The notes under the pieces are model-generated. The model saw nothing but the letters and a program-made list of their open reading frames with translations. It made no database searches and was not told the origin of the DNA. DNA of 64,000 bases, taken from assembly GCF_000004195.4 (NCBI RefSeq), contig NC_030683.2:75549764-75613763 (forward strand), read 5' to 3'. The DNA comes from Xenopus tropicalis (taxonomy: Eukaryota; Chordata; Amphibia; Anura; Pipidae). Position 1 is the stretch's first letter; each line of letters begins with the position of its first letter. The translations under genes and the position numbers were made by a program. Below are positions 1 through 10,367 of the stretch, in pieces.

Positions 1-927
1 TTAGAACAAAGCATCCCTCAGATCTAAAGTAACCTTTTTTTGCTTTCTTTTTTTCCCCACCCCAGTCATACATCCCATGCCTTACTCTTGCGGCCAGCAT
101 GTCCCCTGCACATGCACACACTCAAATTGCACAACCCCCCCCCTCCGCCCATGTATACACACATGCACATTGTGTCGCGTTTTATTTTATTTGTGGCACA
201 AGTTCAAGGCAGGGAGCAGACCTGGGCCAGGGGGGCCCACAAGGGCTGGGACTCACCAGGTTTATTCCTGGCTTTCCAAGCATAGAAGCAGGGCCAGGGA
301 GGCCGCTAGTGCAGAAACCACAATTTTGTGGGGAAACTGGGGTGGGGAAAGAAGTGAGCAGAAAAGACAAAAGTGGGGGGTTTGTTGGAGGTGCTGAGCT
401 TGATGGACTTCTTTTTCAATCATAATTAACTATTTAACTATGTTAAGTGGACCACCTTAAAAAAAAAGAGCATAAAAAAGCAACAGTGAAAGAACAGAGG
501 AAGAAGAACAGAAAATAGAAGCGAGGATGTAATCTTGGGATCTGAACTATACCCATAGGTGCATAAAGTACTCAGTAGCAAATGTGGCACAAATAATGGA
601 CAAATAATGTACCAACTGTTTTCAAAGGCCCTGAGCTTCAGTCTGTCGTCCATTTATCCCCAAATCACATGCGTAACCATCTGATCAGATTGTGGCATTC
701 CATAATTTCAAATTTACAGGCATGTCCATCTTAACCATGAGGTTGCCCTATTCCATAGTATCTGAGAACTCCCCATAGTTCTCTATTGATGCAAAAGAGA
801 AACCACATACTTGGGAGTTGCTGGAATGCAGCTGAACCAAAAATAGTAAAAAATAAATACAGCTTTGTAAAGTTTTTGATTCTTAGGTCTTCAAAATGTC
901 CCTTTCACAGGATACATTAATTAGAAC
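1..927. other. Intergenic stretch, no gene recognised
   Basis: No convincing exon is seen. Positions 110-170 are rich in CA and C runs, so the overlapping short open frames there are probably compositional. A CR1-like 3' tail lies at about 393-440 and is listed separately. The stretch ends at the target site of the LTR element. Confidence 0.6.
393..440 (+). repeat. CR1-like 3' tail remnant
   Basis: The segment reads gagcttgatggactt, then a T-rich block, then atttaactatgtt. This is the order seen at the 3' ends of the longer CR1 copies in this window (around 9588-9646 and 15733-15783). Only the last 50 bases or so are present, as expected for an extremely 5'-truncated retroposon. The call rests on this short match. 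Confidence 0.45.
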
Positions 928-931
928 AATA

Positions 932-1823
932 TGTAACACTTGTTTGGCTAGGATATGGCAAACCCAGGCTAGTATGTGGTATAGAGCATGTGTTACATGC
1001 GACCTTAATACACAGGAGTGGGCCTCCGCTATATGGGAGGTATTGATGGAGCTGAGGGTGTAGTTGAACTACAACTAGGTAGAGCGTGTGTGGTGTAGAT
1101 GGAATAATGGACGCCAGAAAGGTTCTTGCTCATGAACTATGATACAATTTATTGGACAAAGGCACAACTTTATAGTGCAGCAGGGTATACTCACAGACAC
1201 AGCAGTGTATGATGTCACAGATAGTACAGCAGATGTGACACTTTAGGCACAGAATAACCCACTTGGAGGATGCACAGAGGATTAGTTGACACCTGAGATA
1301 TAGACCTTTCAGAAGGGAGTGTTCCGGCCGACTGTGGTCCAGGGGAGAGCTCCTAACACTGGTACCTGGCGTCTAATAAAACCGGTCCCTAAAGAACGAC
1401 TACAGAGCCGGGGTGGACTAAACCCTTTTACAACTCCTGGTGGGGCTATTGACTGCCCTTGCTAAATAATCTGACTACTCTCACCACTCCTAGAGGGTGC
1501 TATAAGTAAACCTGTCTGTGCTGGCTAATTCTCATTCACGGGGCCCTGTCCCCGACTTATAAACTGGCAGTTCTCTTTACTGAGACCGTGTGTCTCAGGC
1601 CCGATGACATGCAGCCTGAGAGAACAGCAGCCAAAGAGGAAGACACTTCCTTGTTCCAGACACTATATAGTCTGCACAAGGGGAGTGGTCAACCTGGGTT
1701 AAACCTATAGAGGGCAGCCTAATAACAGTAATCTGAGTGTAGAGGGCTCTGCCCTATTACAACACAGATAACATAAAGATAAGGGATAACACCATAGGGA
1801 GCTTAACCCTATGGGTCCCTACA
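932..1823 (-). repeat. 3' LTR of the retroelement
   Basis: This is the left copy of the 892-base repeat and the 3' LTR in the element's own direction. On the minus strand it begins TGTAGGG and ends GTTACA. A TATA-like TTTATAAG lies at 1556-1563 and an AATAAA at 1148-1153 (both minus). Differences from the other copy were seen near 1226, 1646 and 1699. The interior junction lacks a long clean polypurine tract. Confidence 0.93.
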
Positions 1824-2872
1824 TTCACCCGGGGGAAGAATCCATTCCGACCCGGCAATGGCAAATAACATTAAGTACACATTTCAAGCAAAAACAGTAG
1901 TGCATTGATTTAGTGCAAAAATACAGTACCCATACATCCGTTTCTGATACCCTCTCCTGAGGAGTATCTGGTACATTGGATATCTGCAAGAAAAAGATTA
2001 GGCACATACAGCAACTTATTTAATCATATACACTTTGAGTGTCCTGTAGGATCACTCCAGTGCACACATGGGAATTTCCCAGGCACTTTCTTAGCTGTAA
2101 CAGAATTTTTGATTTAAACAAAATATTAACTGTTTCGTTGCTAGTTACGTTACTGTAAACCATATACAATCATGAGTGTCATAATAGATCACTCAGGCAA
2201 TTTACTTATAGATCCATGACATACCATCTGACTCTGCAACAGAGGTATGACAGGCACAATACTTAGAATTCTTGAGTCACCTTCCTGCCCCTAAACAGTG
2301 GTGCTCAGGTACACACTTAGGTATCCTTGATATACCACCTGTAACCTGCAACAGGGATATAATAGATACACTTACACATGAGGACGATCCTGCCTTCACT
2401 CAGGGGTCCCCAGGCACATGCTTGGCTGTAAAGAAATTGTTATTGGGCACAATTTAAACTGTAATACATCCCCACCCATAAACTTTATTTAGTCCAGGCC
2501 TTCCACCCCTAACCCAGTGTTCATGGATGTCTCGACATGCACTTCGTGGTGTGGATCAGGCAATGAAGTAGAAGTTGTAGTGGGATGGGGCGCAGCAGTC
2601 TTTGTTTGTTCACCCAACTATTAACAAACTTCACAGTCTCTCCTGAAGGAATGTGGAGAGTTCCAAACTTAAAATAACAAATCCACCACTGTGGATAAAC
2701 TGAAGATGGGGTCACACCCTATATGCAGCAGTACCGGCAGTCCTTAGGAGTGTGCCCAATGAAAACGGTGGGTATTTTGCCCTTAACTTTTAGGGAATTA
2801 ACATTACCCACCTCCCACCCGGGGGAAAATCCCATCTGGTGAAAGGGAATTACCTGAACCGGCATGGGGTTT
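1824..2872 (-). other. 3' noncoding region of the LTR element
   Basis: No substantial ORF is present. Between about 2040 and 2450 phrases such as ggcac...cttrgctgtaa and rcctgcaacag recur in diverged form, suggesting an old internal repeat. A gggtgggaggtggg purine run (minus strand, about 2808-2821) is the best polypurine-like tract. It lies about 1 kb from the 3' LTR, not at its edge. Confidence 0.4.
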
Positions 2873-4123
2873 TCAGTGCATGTTTCTCTCGTACTTGGCT
2901 TTGGTCACCTCATACGAAACATAATAGGCCGGGTGAGGCTTATCGATCCGGCCTCCACTGGGGAGGTCTGAACTGAGGGAAAAGGTGCGCTCCTCTTGAT
3001 GTTTTCCACAGGATTTTACCCCGTGCTTGAGGATGGTCCTCCCGAACCACCACTCTTGGGCAATATCGTACAGGTAGTCGACATCTCTGTGGCGCTTCTC
3101 CCGGTCTTTCTTAAAGACACCTCCGGTACCTATCTTTTCTCTGCGGATAAGTTCCCCGTAGATCCACTCATCCACATGTTTGGCAATTTCGTCAAATACC
3201 CACTCAGGGGCATAGGGCATATAGAATCCCCATTTTTCAAACACTCGGGTGTTAATGAGCCTTTGAACTCTGGATACAGCACGGTACCGCTCTGGATCAG
3301 CTCTCCCCGGTGCCACCCAGCAAAAAGTGTCCTTGTTCACCGCGTGTGGTGGCGGTGGAGTGCAGGGCCACTCTGGCGGGAAACAGAAGGTGGGGTCTGT
3401 AGGTGGAGTGACAGGTACCATTGGTTCAAATCGGTGCTCCCCTTCAGGCAGCGTGCATTTTGGTAGAGGGCCCAGGTCCATCAGGCCCCAGTTAGGTTTT
3501 GGGTACCTGCGCCGGGCAACGGATTTCAGCAGCATCCCACTCCCTGTGGATGAAGTGGAGCTTTTCTCTCCTTGGCTCTCTGATTTAATCCTTCCTCTGC
3601 CTCTTGCCATTTTTAACAGCAGCTCTACATTCTCATCATCAGTAGACGGCACATCAGAAGTCTTTCCTGCCACTACCGGTTGGATGGTCATGGCTACAAC
3701 AGCTGCGCACAGGTCCTCACTGCTGGAGGATTTTGAAGGAGACAGCAATAGATCTCTAGATGATTCCGCAGGGCCCTGTTGGATAGGCTCCTGCTCTGCC
3801 TTCTCTGGCATGGGGGTGGCGGGCCTAGACTGGCTTGATGTTGCGCTGCCTGTCTGCTCCCCAGCCACTCCCTGTGGACAGATTAATGGCTCAGCCCAGC
3901 ATCTAGTCTTGCAGAATGGGCATCTAGGTTCCAGGTCTCTCCAGGCCTGGGAAATCTCAGTGTAGCAACAGCCACAGAATGCCTCTATCCACTTGGATCC
4001 ATCTTCCTCATACCTCTCCCCAAATGTGCCCAACCACGCATAGCGGTGTGGGGGCTGTAGCTCAGGATTACTCTCCGGGGCTTCCGGGGTAAGCTGGCGG
4101 GGGGTAACGCTTGTGTCAGCCAT
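2873..4123 (-). CDS. Unknown 416-residue protein of the LTR element
   Basis: I do not recognise this protein. The frame stays open upstream to 4306, but the first strong ATG is at 4123 and has a good vertebrate start context (A at -3, G at +4). That start gives 416 residues. Near the N-terminus two Cys pairs (C50/C53 and C68/C71, with C75 nearby) look like a small zinc-binding module. Residues of about 95-200 are Ser/Pro/Glu-rich and probably disordered. Residues 279-366 are rich in Trp, Tyr, Arg and Lys and look like a folded, possibly nucleic-acid-binding domain. No retroviral Cys-His box, protease, RT or integrase motif is present. It occupies the gag position by default, but could be an accessory or captured protein. 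The intact frame and young LTRs suggest recent coding activity. Confidence 0.7.
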   Translation of the reverse strand: MADTSVTPRQLTPEAPESNPELQPPHRYAWLGTFGERYEEDGSKWIEAFCGCCYTEISQAWRDLEPRCPFCKTRCWAEPLICPQGVAGEQTGSATSSQSRPATPMPEKAEQEPIQQGPAESSRDLLLSPSKSSSSEDLCAAVVAMTIQPVVAGKTSDVPSTDDENVELLLKMARGRGRIKSESQGEKSSTSSTGSGMLLKSVARRRYPKPNWGLMDLGPLPKCTLPEGEHRFEPMVPVTPPTDPTFCFPPEWPCTPPPPHAVNKDTFCWVAPGRADPERYRAVSRVQRLINTRVFEKWGFYMPYAPEWVFDEIAKHVDEWIYGELIRREKIGTGGVFKKDREKRHRDVDYLYDIAQEWWFGRTILKHGVKSCGKHQEERTFSLSSDLPSGGRIDKPHPAYYVSYEVTKAKYERNMH

Positions 4124-5071
4124 TTTAGGACACAGGGTTTTACAGTTCACAAAATACTGTGCGTTGCAGCAATGGCAGTAATATTTAGAATCCCTCTGGA
4201 GGTGAGCCCAAACAGATATTGCGGCTCTAAGTCGCTCCTGGGGACAAATGCTCGTTGTTCCGGTGTGTTTATTAGGCCCAACACGCAGCCGCGTGTACTG
4301 GGTCACACTCGGGTATATAACAGCACTGGCCGGTATGTCCGGTTGTTATAACAGGCCGTCTGGCCGTATGATAGTGGTGGTCCCACAGCCGTGGGGTACT
4401 CACTGTGGTTTAGTGTTAGTTAGGCCGCAGCCGCTGGTCCTAACGACACTTTGTTAGCGTCAATCGGTATGCCACTCAACCTTCCGGCAGCCGCACGGTA
4501 GCAAGGTAGGGCAGTGGTAGTGTGTGAGGGTTCTGGCTGTTCCGTCCCGCAGCCGCGTGGATGGTTTGCACAGAGCCTCACTCTCAGGCGCCGATTCGTC
4601 CCTCTGGGTCCCCAGGTAGGGTAAGGCGAAACTGAGATGATTTTATGCTGGAACAGACAGTATCAGTAGCAGCCGCTTACAGATACAGCACTATCAGGCA
4701 CAGGAGCTCTAATATGGCGTGTCTCTCTCTCACAATGTGAGTTGTAAGATGGCCGCCGTGACGTCAGCTCCTGCCCCCTCCCCGGTGAAGTCTCGTAAAC
4801 AAGTCACTCCACACGAGATTTCAGCAAAAAGAGCGCCAAAACTAGTAATGATGATTGACAGTGGCGCTAGCCAATGGGAATACTCGGGGAACCTTTCAAG
4901 CCCGAACCCACGGCCAATTATAGATTAGAGATTACGATCAGGACTGCAGGCGCCTTTGTCTATAGCGATCAGCAGTGCCTGTCAGCAAAATTTTAAAAAC
5001 ACACACACAGCAGCTCAGTCCCTCAAGGCTATGGCTCCGGGTTAAATAAATTGAATATATCAATATAAAAG
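4124..5071 (-). other. Leader region of the LTR element
   Basis: This is about 950 bases between the primer site and the ORF start. The heptamer GCAGCCG (plus strand) or a one-base variant recurs at 4285, 4385, 4428, 4487, 4549 and 4669, often at spacings near 60. It may be a degenerate tandem repeat. The position suits packaging or translation signals, but that is inference only. Confidence 0.4.
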
Positions 5072-5085
5072 CACGTTGGGCGCCA
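5072..5085 (-). promoter_or_regulatory. Primer binding site, tRNA-Lys type
   Basis: The minus strand reads TGGCGCCCAACGTG three bases inside the 5' LTR. This matches the first 14 bases of the classical tRNA-Lys1,2 primer binding site, used among others by foamy viruses and some other retroviruses. The match stops after 14 bases, because CTTT follows. It fixes the element's direction and first-strand synthesis start. Confidence 0.8.
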
Positions 5086-5088
5086 AAC

Positions 5089-5980
5089 TGTAACACTTGT
5101 TTGGCTAGGATATGGCAAACCCAGGCTAGTATGTGGTATAGAGCATGTGTTACATGCGACCTTAATACACAGGAGTGGGCCTCCGCTATATGGGAGGTAT
5201 TGATGGAGCTGAGGGTGTAGTTGAACTACAACTAGGTAGAGCGTGTGTGGTGTAGATGGAATAATGGACGCCAGAAAGGTTCTTGCTCATGAACTATGAT
5301 ACAATTTATTGGACAAAGGCACAACTTTATAGTGCAGCAGGGTATACTCACAGACACAGCAGTGTATGATGTCACAGATAGTACAGCAGATGTGACACTT
5401 TAGGCGCAGAATAACCCACTTGGAGGATGCACAGAGGATTAGTTGACACCTGAGATATAGACCTTTCAGAAGGGAGTGTTCCGGCCGACTGTGGTCCAGG
5501 GGAGAGCTCCTAACACTGGTACCTGGCGTCTAATAAAACCGGTCCCTAAAGAACGACTACAGAGCCGGGGTGGACTAAACCCTTTTACAACTCCTGGTGG
5601 GGCTATTGACTGCCCTTGCTAAATAATCTGACTACTCTCACCACTCCTAGAGGGTGCTATAAGTAAACCTGTCTGTGCTGGCTAATTCTCATTCACGGGG
5701 CCCTGTCCCCGACTTATAAACTGGCAGTTCTCTTTACTGAGACCGTGTGTCTCAGGCCCGATGACATGCAGCCTGAGAGAACAGCAGCCAAAGAGGAAGA
5801 CACTTCCTTGTTTCAGACACTATATAGTCTGCACAAGGGGAGTGGTCAACCTGGGCTAAACCTATAGAGGGCAGCCTAATAACAGTAATCTGAGTGTAGA
5901 GGGCTCTGCCCTATTACAACACAGATAACATAAAGATAAGGGATAACACCATAGGGAGCTTAACCCTATGGGTCCCTACA
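5089..5980 (-). repeat. 5' LTR of the retroelement (promoter copy)
   Basis: This is the right copy of the 892-base repeat and the 5' LTR for minus-strand transcription. TTTATAAG at 5713-5720 is a plausible TATA box, and AATAAA at 5305-5310 a plausible poly(A) signal about 400 bases downstream. This is the usual U3-R-U5 order. The same motifs sit at identical offsets in the other LTR. Confidence 0.93.
5713..5720 (-). promoter_or_regulatory. Putative TATA box in the 5' LTR
   Basis: The minus strand reads TTTATAAG about 260 bases inside the 5' LTR. It is the best core-promoter candidate for the element's transcript. The start site itself was not identified. Confidence 0.5.
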
Positions 5981-5984
5981 AATA

Positions 5985-7324
5985 TTTTGCAGATCTCTTG
6001 GATTTCTGCCAAACTGATCCCTGTAAATTATTGATACACATTTATTTAGCTACCCCATGGAAGCAGGGGCATACCAATATAGAAAACACACTCTTTCTTC
6101 ACCTCTGGTGATGTCACTTCTGGGTTGTGGTGAGGGCATTACTGGTTGGCAACAACAGAATGTGCATATTTTTGGAGGCAGCAGGTAGCAGGATAGGTTC
6201 CTGATAAGACAGTTTCCAGTAAGAAGTGGGAAGTGTGTCCACATAAAAATGCAGTTTGTGGGTCTGGGTTGGATCTATGGTTGAGAAATTGGACCTGCAC
6301 AGGACTCTACCCTGTTACTGCTGGCAGCCAAGAGTGTATGAGGCCCAGCAGGGCACAGACTGTTATTCATTTTCAATATATTTGTTAGTACGGAGATGAA
6401 GAAGTAGGAAAGGAAGGGCAAAAGAGAGATAAAACAGTTAATAGGAGAGATGGTGGCAAAAAGTACAGGTTTTAGCATCTGCATAAAACTTTAAGAAATT
6501 TAAATTTTCTTTTAAGAAGGGTAACAGAGTTATCTAATTTAGTGAGATGATATAACCCACACATAAAATGTGCTATTTTGAGTTTGATAACACCTACTGA
6601 TACATGTAGCTACTGTCATGCCACATCAGGTGACATAAAATTTAATAATGATAACATTTTTATTTCTTATATCAGTTTCTCCAGGAAGTCTATTTTGCAG
6701 ATAATGAGGCAGCCATTGTTAGACAAATGCTATAGGCAGCTATGGTTAGTAGTTATCTACAGAAAATGTATAGTATTATCCAAGGCACACTGCAGATGTA
6801 GTTTGTGCACAGAGGTAATTGTAAGAATTATACAAATTCTATTATAATATATAATAAAGGATTCCTAATTATTAACCTTCCCATTCTATAGAGTAGTCTC
6901 TTTTTACAAGGAAAAAAAGAAGTTAAAACAAGGTGCAAATTTATTTCTATGCCAAGCTGTGGGTCACAAACCTGAATTTCAGAATTAATTTGGATCTTTC
7001 TCAGAGAAAGGTCAAGCAGCACTAATGGAAGACTTGTACCCAGAGGCAGTGTAGGGATTGTGACTACATTTACACCATTTCATAGAAAATGTTACTTTTA
7101 AAAACAGAACTGGAATAAATTGTAGAGACAAAGCACAATCCCATATGCAGACTAGAAACATTCACTGGACTGGAGTGAGCACAAACCATTACAGTACTTT
7201 GCTGCAAACAACTGTTTAATCACCATAACATATTTCGGCCCATAAAGGACCCCGTCTCAAGTGCAAATGTTATTTCATTTGATGTTTGGTGCAGGAAACA
7301 AATTTACACGGGGGCAACAAAGAC
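5985..7324. other. Intergenic stretch, no gene recognised
   Basis: No exon with splice-site support was seen. The sequence is AT-rich with ordinary short frames. Around 7230-7265 a phrase of the type ttcggccc...gtctcaagtgc resembles ends of dispersed repeats, but the family is not identified. Confidence 0.5.
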
Positions 7325-9646
7325 ACTGAATTTTAGGAAGGCAAATTTTAGCTCCTTAAGGGCAGCGCTTCAGGGCATAGATTGGGGCATTATGTTTTCT
7401 GATAAAAATACAGAGCAGAAATGGTTGTCATTTAAAATGATATTAAATCATTACTGTTCTCAATTCATTCCATTAATAAGAAAAAGTAGAAGTGTTAAGA
7501 ATCACCCTATGTGGCTTAACTCTGAGGTAAAGAAGTTAAAAGGGAAAAAAAGGAAAGCTTTTAAGAAATATAAGTCAGAGGGGACAGTAGCTGCGTTTAA
7601 TGAATATAAACACTATAACAAGTGTTGTAAAACAGCAATCCGGAAGGCAAAGATAGAAAATGAGGAGCGCATCGCGGCCGAGGCCAAGACTAACCCCAAA
7701 AAGTTTTTTAAGTATATTAATAGTAAAAAGATGCAGGTTGAGGGTGTGGCCCCATTGAGTTATAATAACAATATGGTTACAGCGGATACAGAAAAGGCAG
7801 ATGTGCTTAACCAGTTCTTTTCTTCTGTGTATACAGTAGAGGAGCCAGTGGGCCAAGTCTCACCCAATAGCTGCACTGTTGCCTCAGCTCCAACTACACA
7901 GTGGTTGGCACAGGATATGGTGCTTAAAGGGTTACACACGATAAATGTAAACAAGGCACCTGGGCCAGATGGAATACACCCTCGGGTACTGAGAGAGCTA
8001 GGGGCAGAATTGCAGTGGCCCTTGTTTCTGATATTCTCAGACTCTCTTTCATCAGGTATGGTACCTAGTGATTGGAAGAAGGCGAATGTCACTCCCATAT
8101 TTAAAAAGGGAATAAGATCTCAGCCTGGCAATTATAGGCCTGTAAGTTTGACATCCGTGGTGGGCAAGTTATTTGAAGGCTTGTTAAGGGATCACATTCA
8201 AAATTATGTAGTGGAGAATGGCATTATGAGCAGTAATCAGCATGGCTTTATGAAGGACAGGTCATGTCAGACCAATTTAATTGCTTTTTATGATGAGGTA
8301 AGTAAGAAGCTGGACAGTGGGGATGCAGTAGATATAATCTATTTGGATTTTGCCAAAGCATTTGATACCGTTCCCCACAAACGACTGCTTTCTAAGCTAA
8401 GGTCTATTGGTCTTAGTGAAGTCGTTTGCACATGGATAGAAAACTGGCTACAGGATCGGGTACAGAGGGTGGTTGTTAATGGCACATTCTCTACTTGGAG
8501 TAAGGTTCTCAGTGGGGTCCCTCAGGGTTCTGTACTGGCTCCACTTTTGTTTAATTTGTTCATAAATGACTTAGGGGAGGGTATTATGAGTAATGTATCA
8601 GTGTTTGCAGATGACACAAAACTCTGCAGACCAGTCAATTCTATCCAGGATGTGACATCCCTGCAGCAGGATCTTGACCAACTGGCAATCTGGGCAGCTA
8701 AGTGGCAGATGAGATTTAATGTGGATAAATGTAAGGTCATGCACCTGGGATGTAAAAATATGCAAGCCCCGTATAACCTTAATGGGACTGCACTAGGCAA
8801 ATCCATAATGGAGAAGGATCTTGGAGTCCTTGTAGATAATAAACTTGGCTGTAGCAAGCAATGCCAGGCAGCAGCTGCAAGGGCAAACAAGGTTCTGAGC
8901 TGTATTAAAAGGGGTATAGATTCACGGGAGGAGGGGGTTATTCTTCCCCTTTACAGAGCACTGGTAAGGCCCCATCTAGAATATGCTGTTCAGTTTTGGT
9001 CTCCAGTGCTCAAACGGGACATTATTGAGCTAGAGAGGGTCCAGAGAAGGGCAACTAAGCTGGTAAAGGGTATGGAAAGTCTCGGTTATGAAGAAAGACT
9101 GGCCAAGTTGGGTCTGTTTACACTGGAGAAGAGGCGCTTAAGAGGTGACATGATAACTATGTATAAATATATAAGGGGATCATATAATAACCTCTCTAAT
9201 GTTTTATTTACCAGTAGGTCCTTCCAACGGACACGAGGGCACCCACTCCGTTTAGAAGAAGGGAGGTTCCATTTAAATATTCGGAAAGGATTTTTTACAG
9301 TGAGAGCTGTGAAGTTGTGGAATTCCCTCCCCGAATCAGTCGTACTGGCTGATACATTATATAGCTTTAAGAAGGGGCTGGATGGATTCTTAGCAAGTGA
9401 GGGAATACACGGTTATGGGAGATAGCTCTTAGTACAAGTTGATACAGGGACTGGTCCGATTGCCATCTTGGAGTCAGGAAGGAATTTTTTCCCCTCTGAG
9501 GCAAATTAGAGAGGCTTCAGATGGGGTTTTTTGCCTTCCTCTGGATCAACTTGTAGTTAGGCAGGTTAGGTATAGGCATTATGGTTGAACTTGATGGACG
9601 TATGTCTTTTTTCAACCCAACTTACTATGTTACTATGTTACTATGT
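7325..9646 (+). mobile_element. CR1-clade LINE, 5'-truncated
   Basis: This is a non-LTR retrotransposon copy with a long reverse-transcriptase frame and a CR1-like 3' end. The 3' UTR ends ttcaacccaa followed by three direct copies of TTACTATG (9622-9645), the octamer tail typical of CR1. Homology to the other CR1 copies (11541-13742 minus, 50765-51757 plus) supports the extent. The left end is approximate. The endonuclease region is missing. Confidence 0.88.
7392..9425 (+). CDS. CR1 ORF2 fragment: reverse transcriptase
   Basis: This is a 677-residue open frame from a CR1-type non-LTR retrotransposon, the enzyme that copies element RNA at the nicked target. The fingers/palm motifs are visible. 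NYRPVSLTSVVGKL lies near residue 250, YLDFAKAFDTVPH near residue 320, SGVPQGSVLAPLLFN near residue 380, and the FADD catalytic pair near residue 410. The C-terminal part has the CR1-typical PLYRALVRPHLEYAVQFW and RTRGHPLRL blocks. The N-terminal AP-type endonuclease is absent, so the ATG is only the first in the surviving part and the copy cannot be autonomous. The absence of stops over 2 kb suggests a recent insertion. Confidence 0.85.
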   Translation: MFSDKNTEQKWLSFKMILNHYCSQFIPLIRKSRSVKNHPMWLNSEVKKLKGKKRKAFKKYKSEGTVAAFNEYKHYNKCCKTAIRKAKIENEERIAAEAKTNPKKFFKYINSKKMQVEGVAPLSYNNNMVTADTEKADVLNQFFSSVYTVEEPVGQVSPNSCTVASAPTTQWLAQDMVLKGLHTINVNKAPGPDGIHPRVLRELGAELQWPLFLIFSDSLSSGMVPSDWKKANVTPIFKKGIRSQPGNYRPVSLTSVVGKLFEGLLRDHIQNYVVENGIMSSNQHGFMKDRSCQTNLIAFYDEVSKKLDSGDAVDIIYLDFAKAFDTVPHKRLLSKLRSIGLSEVVCTWIENWLQDRVQRVVVNGTFSTWSKVLSGVPQGSVLAPLLFNLFINDLGEGIMSNVSVFADDTKLCRPVNSIQDVTSLQQDLDQLAIWAAKWQMRFNVDKCKVMHLGCKNMQAPYNLNGTALGKSIMEKDLGVLVDNKLGCSKQCQAAAARANKVLSCIKRGIDSREEGVILPLYRALVRPHLEYAVQFWSPVLKRDIIELERVQRRATKLVKGMESLGYEERLAKLGLFTLEKRRLRGDMITMYKYIRGSYNNLSNVLFTSRSFQRTRGHPLRLEEGRFHLNIRKGFFTVRAVKLWNSLPESVVLADTLYSFKKGLDGFLASEGIHGYGR

Positions 9647-10242
9647 AAGTTTCACAAACAAAGTACACTCCATGTAAACCCAACCCCCAACAAGTGTGCT
9701 ACTGTTCTCTTGTAACATTTATCCCCTTAGGGTCAAATATGGAAATATATATATATATCATGAAATATATTCATCTTAGTCCTGTACAAAATTGCATGTT
9801 ACTATTTGTGCATTAACATCCACATCAGAGTTGGTGTGCATTTAGGAGAAGAATGTCCATACATTTAAAAGACTAATGTCCATAAAACGCAAAATCCACA
9901 CCATGGGGCAGATTTACTAAAACTCCATAATCTCTCAATGATTTTTATTTTCAAATTTGACTAAATTTGTTTTCCCGAATGTCTGATATTTACTAAAAAA
10001 AATCTCAAGGAAAAGTCGCTCTGAGAATTGTAAAAAACTTTTTCAAATTGTCACCACGAAAATCACTTTAGAGATTTTGCTGGGTTTTGTCTGAAAATTC
10101 ATGGTTTTTGGATAAAACCCAGCAAAATCTCTAAATTTTCGACACAAAAGAAAGAACTTCAAGGAAAGGGACCTCTGCATTGACATCTACATGAACTCTG
10201 CCTAATTGTAGAATTCAGATTTTTAGCCGTTTAGACGCATAG
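9647..10242. other. Intergenic stretch with a small foldback
   Basis: No gene is seen. An (AT)n run lies at about 9746-9758. From 9905 the phrase ggggcagatttactaa resembles the ends of frog foldback elements. An inverted repeat at about 10071-10133 has arms starting agagattttgctgggtttt. The right boundary of the putative foldback is not clear. Confidence 0.5.
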
Positions 10243-10367
10243 TGGTTGATTCACGAAAGTGCATTAAAACGAGCGCTATTCAGATCATGTGTTAAAAATT
10301 TTAAGCGCTTCTTATTTTTTGCGACTTAACGCACGATTCACTAAAAGGAAAGTTGCGTTAATTTAGA

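Larger units (their letters stand above)
932..5980 (-). mobile_element. Complete non-autonomous LTR retroelement with one unknown ORF
   Basis: Two 892-base direct repeats (932-1823 and 5089-5980) start TG and end CA. They lie exactly 4157 bases apart and differ at about three positions in my visual comparison. The element is flanked by the 4-base duplication AATA (928-931 and 5981-5984). A tRNA-Lys-type primer site next to the right LTR sets the sense strand as minus. The interior is only about 3.3 kb and has no reverse transcriptase, protease or integrase frame, so the element must rely on another element's enzymes. It holds one long open frame (4123-2873), a leader of about 950 bases and about 1.05 kb of 3' noncoding DNA. 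Near-identical LTRs indicate a recent insertion. It could derive from an endogenous retrovirus or from another LTR class; the 4-base duplication does not decide this. Confidence 0.93.

Noticed and set aside
2996..3965. Plus-strand frames of 156 and 212 codons
   Set aside because: They lie opposite the better-supported minus-strand ORF of the LTR element and show no family motif.
4124..4306. Upstream extension of the LTR-element ORF to 477 residues
   Set aside because: The upstream start would be GTG. The ATG at 4123 has a strong start context, so the shorter form is preferred, though a spliced start cannot be excluded.
5072..5085. Possible tRNA-Lys gene
   Set aside because: Only the 14 bases complementary to the tRNA 3' end are present, next to an LTR. 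No cloverleaf exists.
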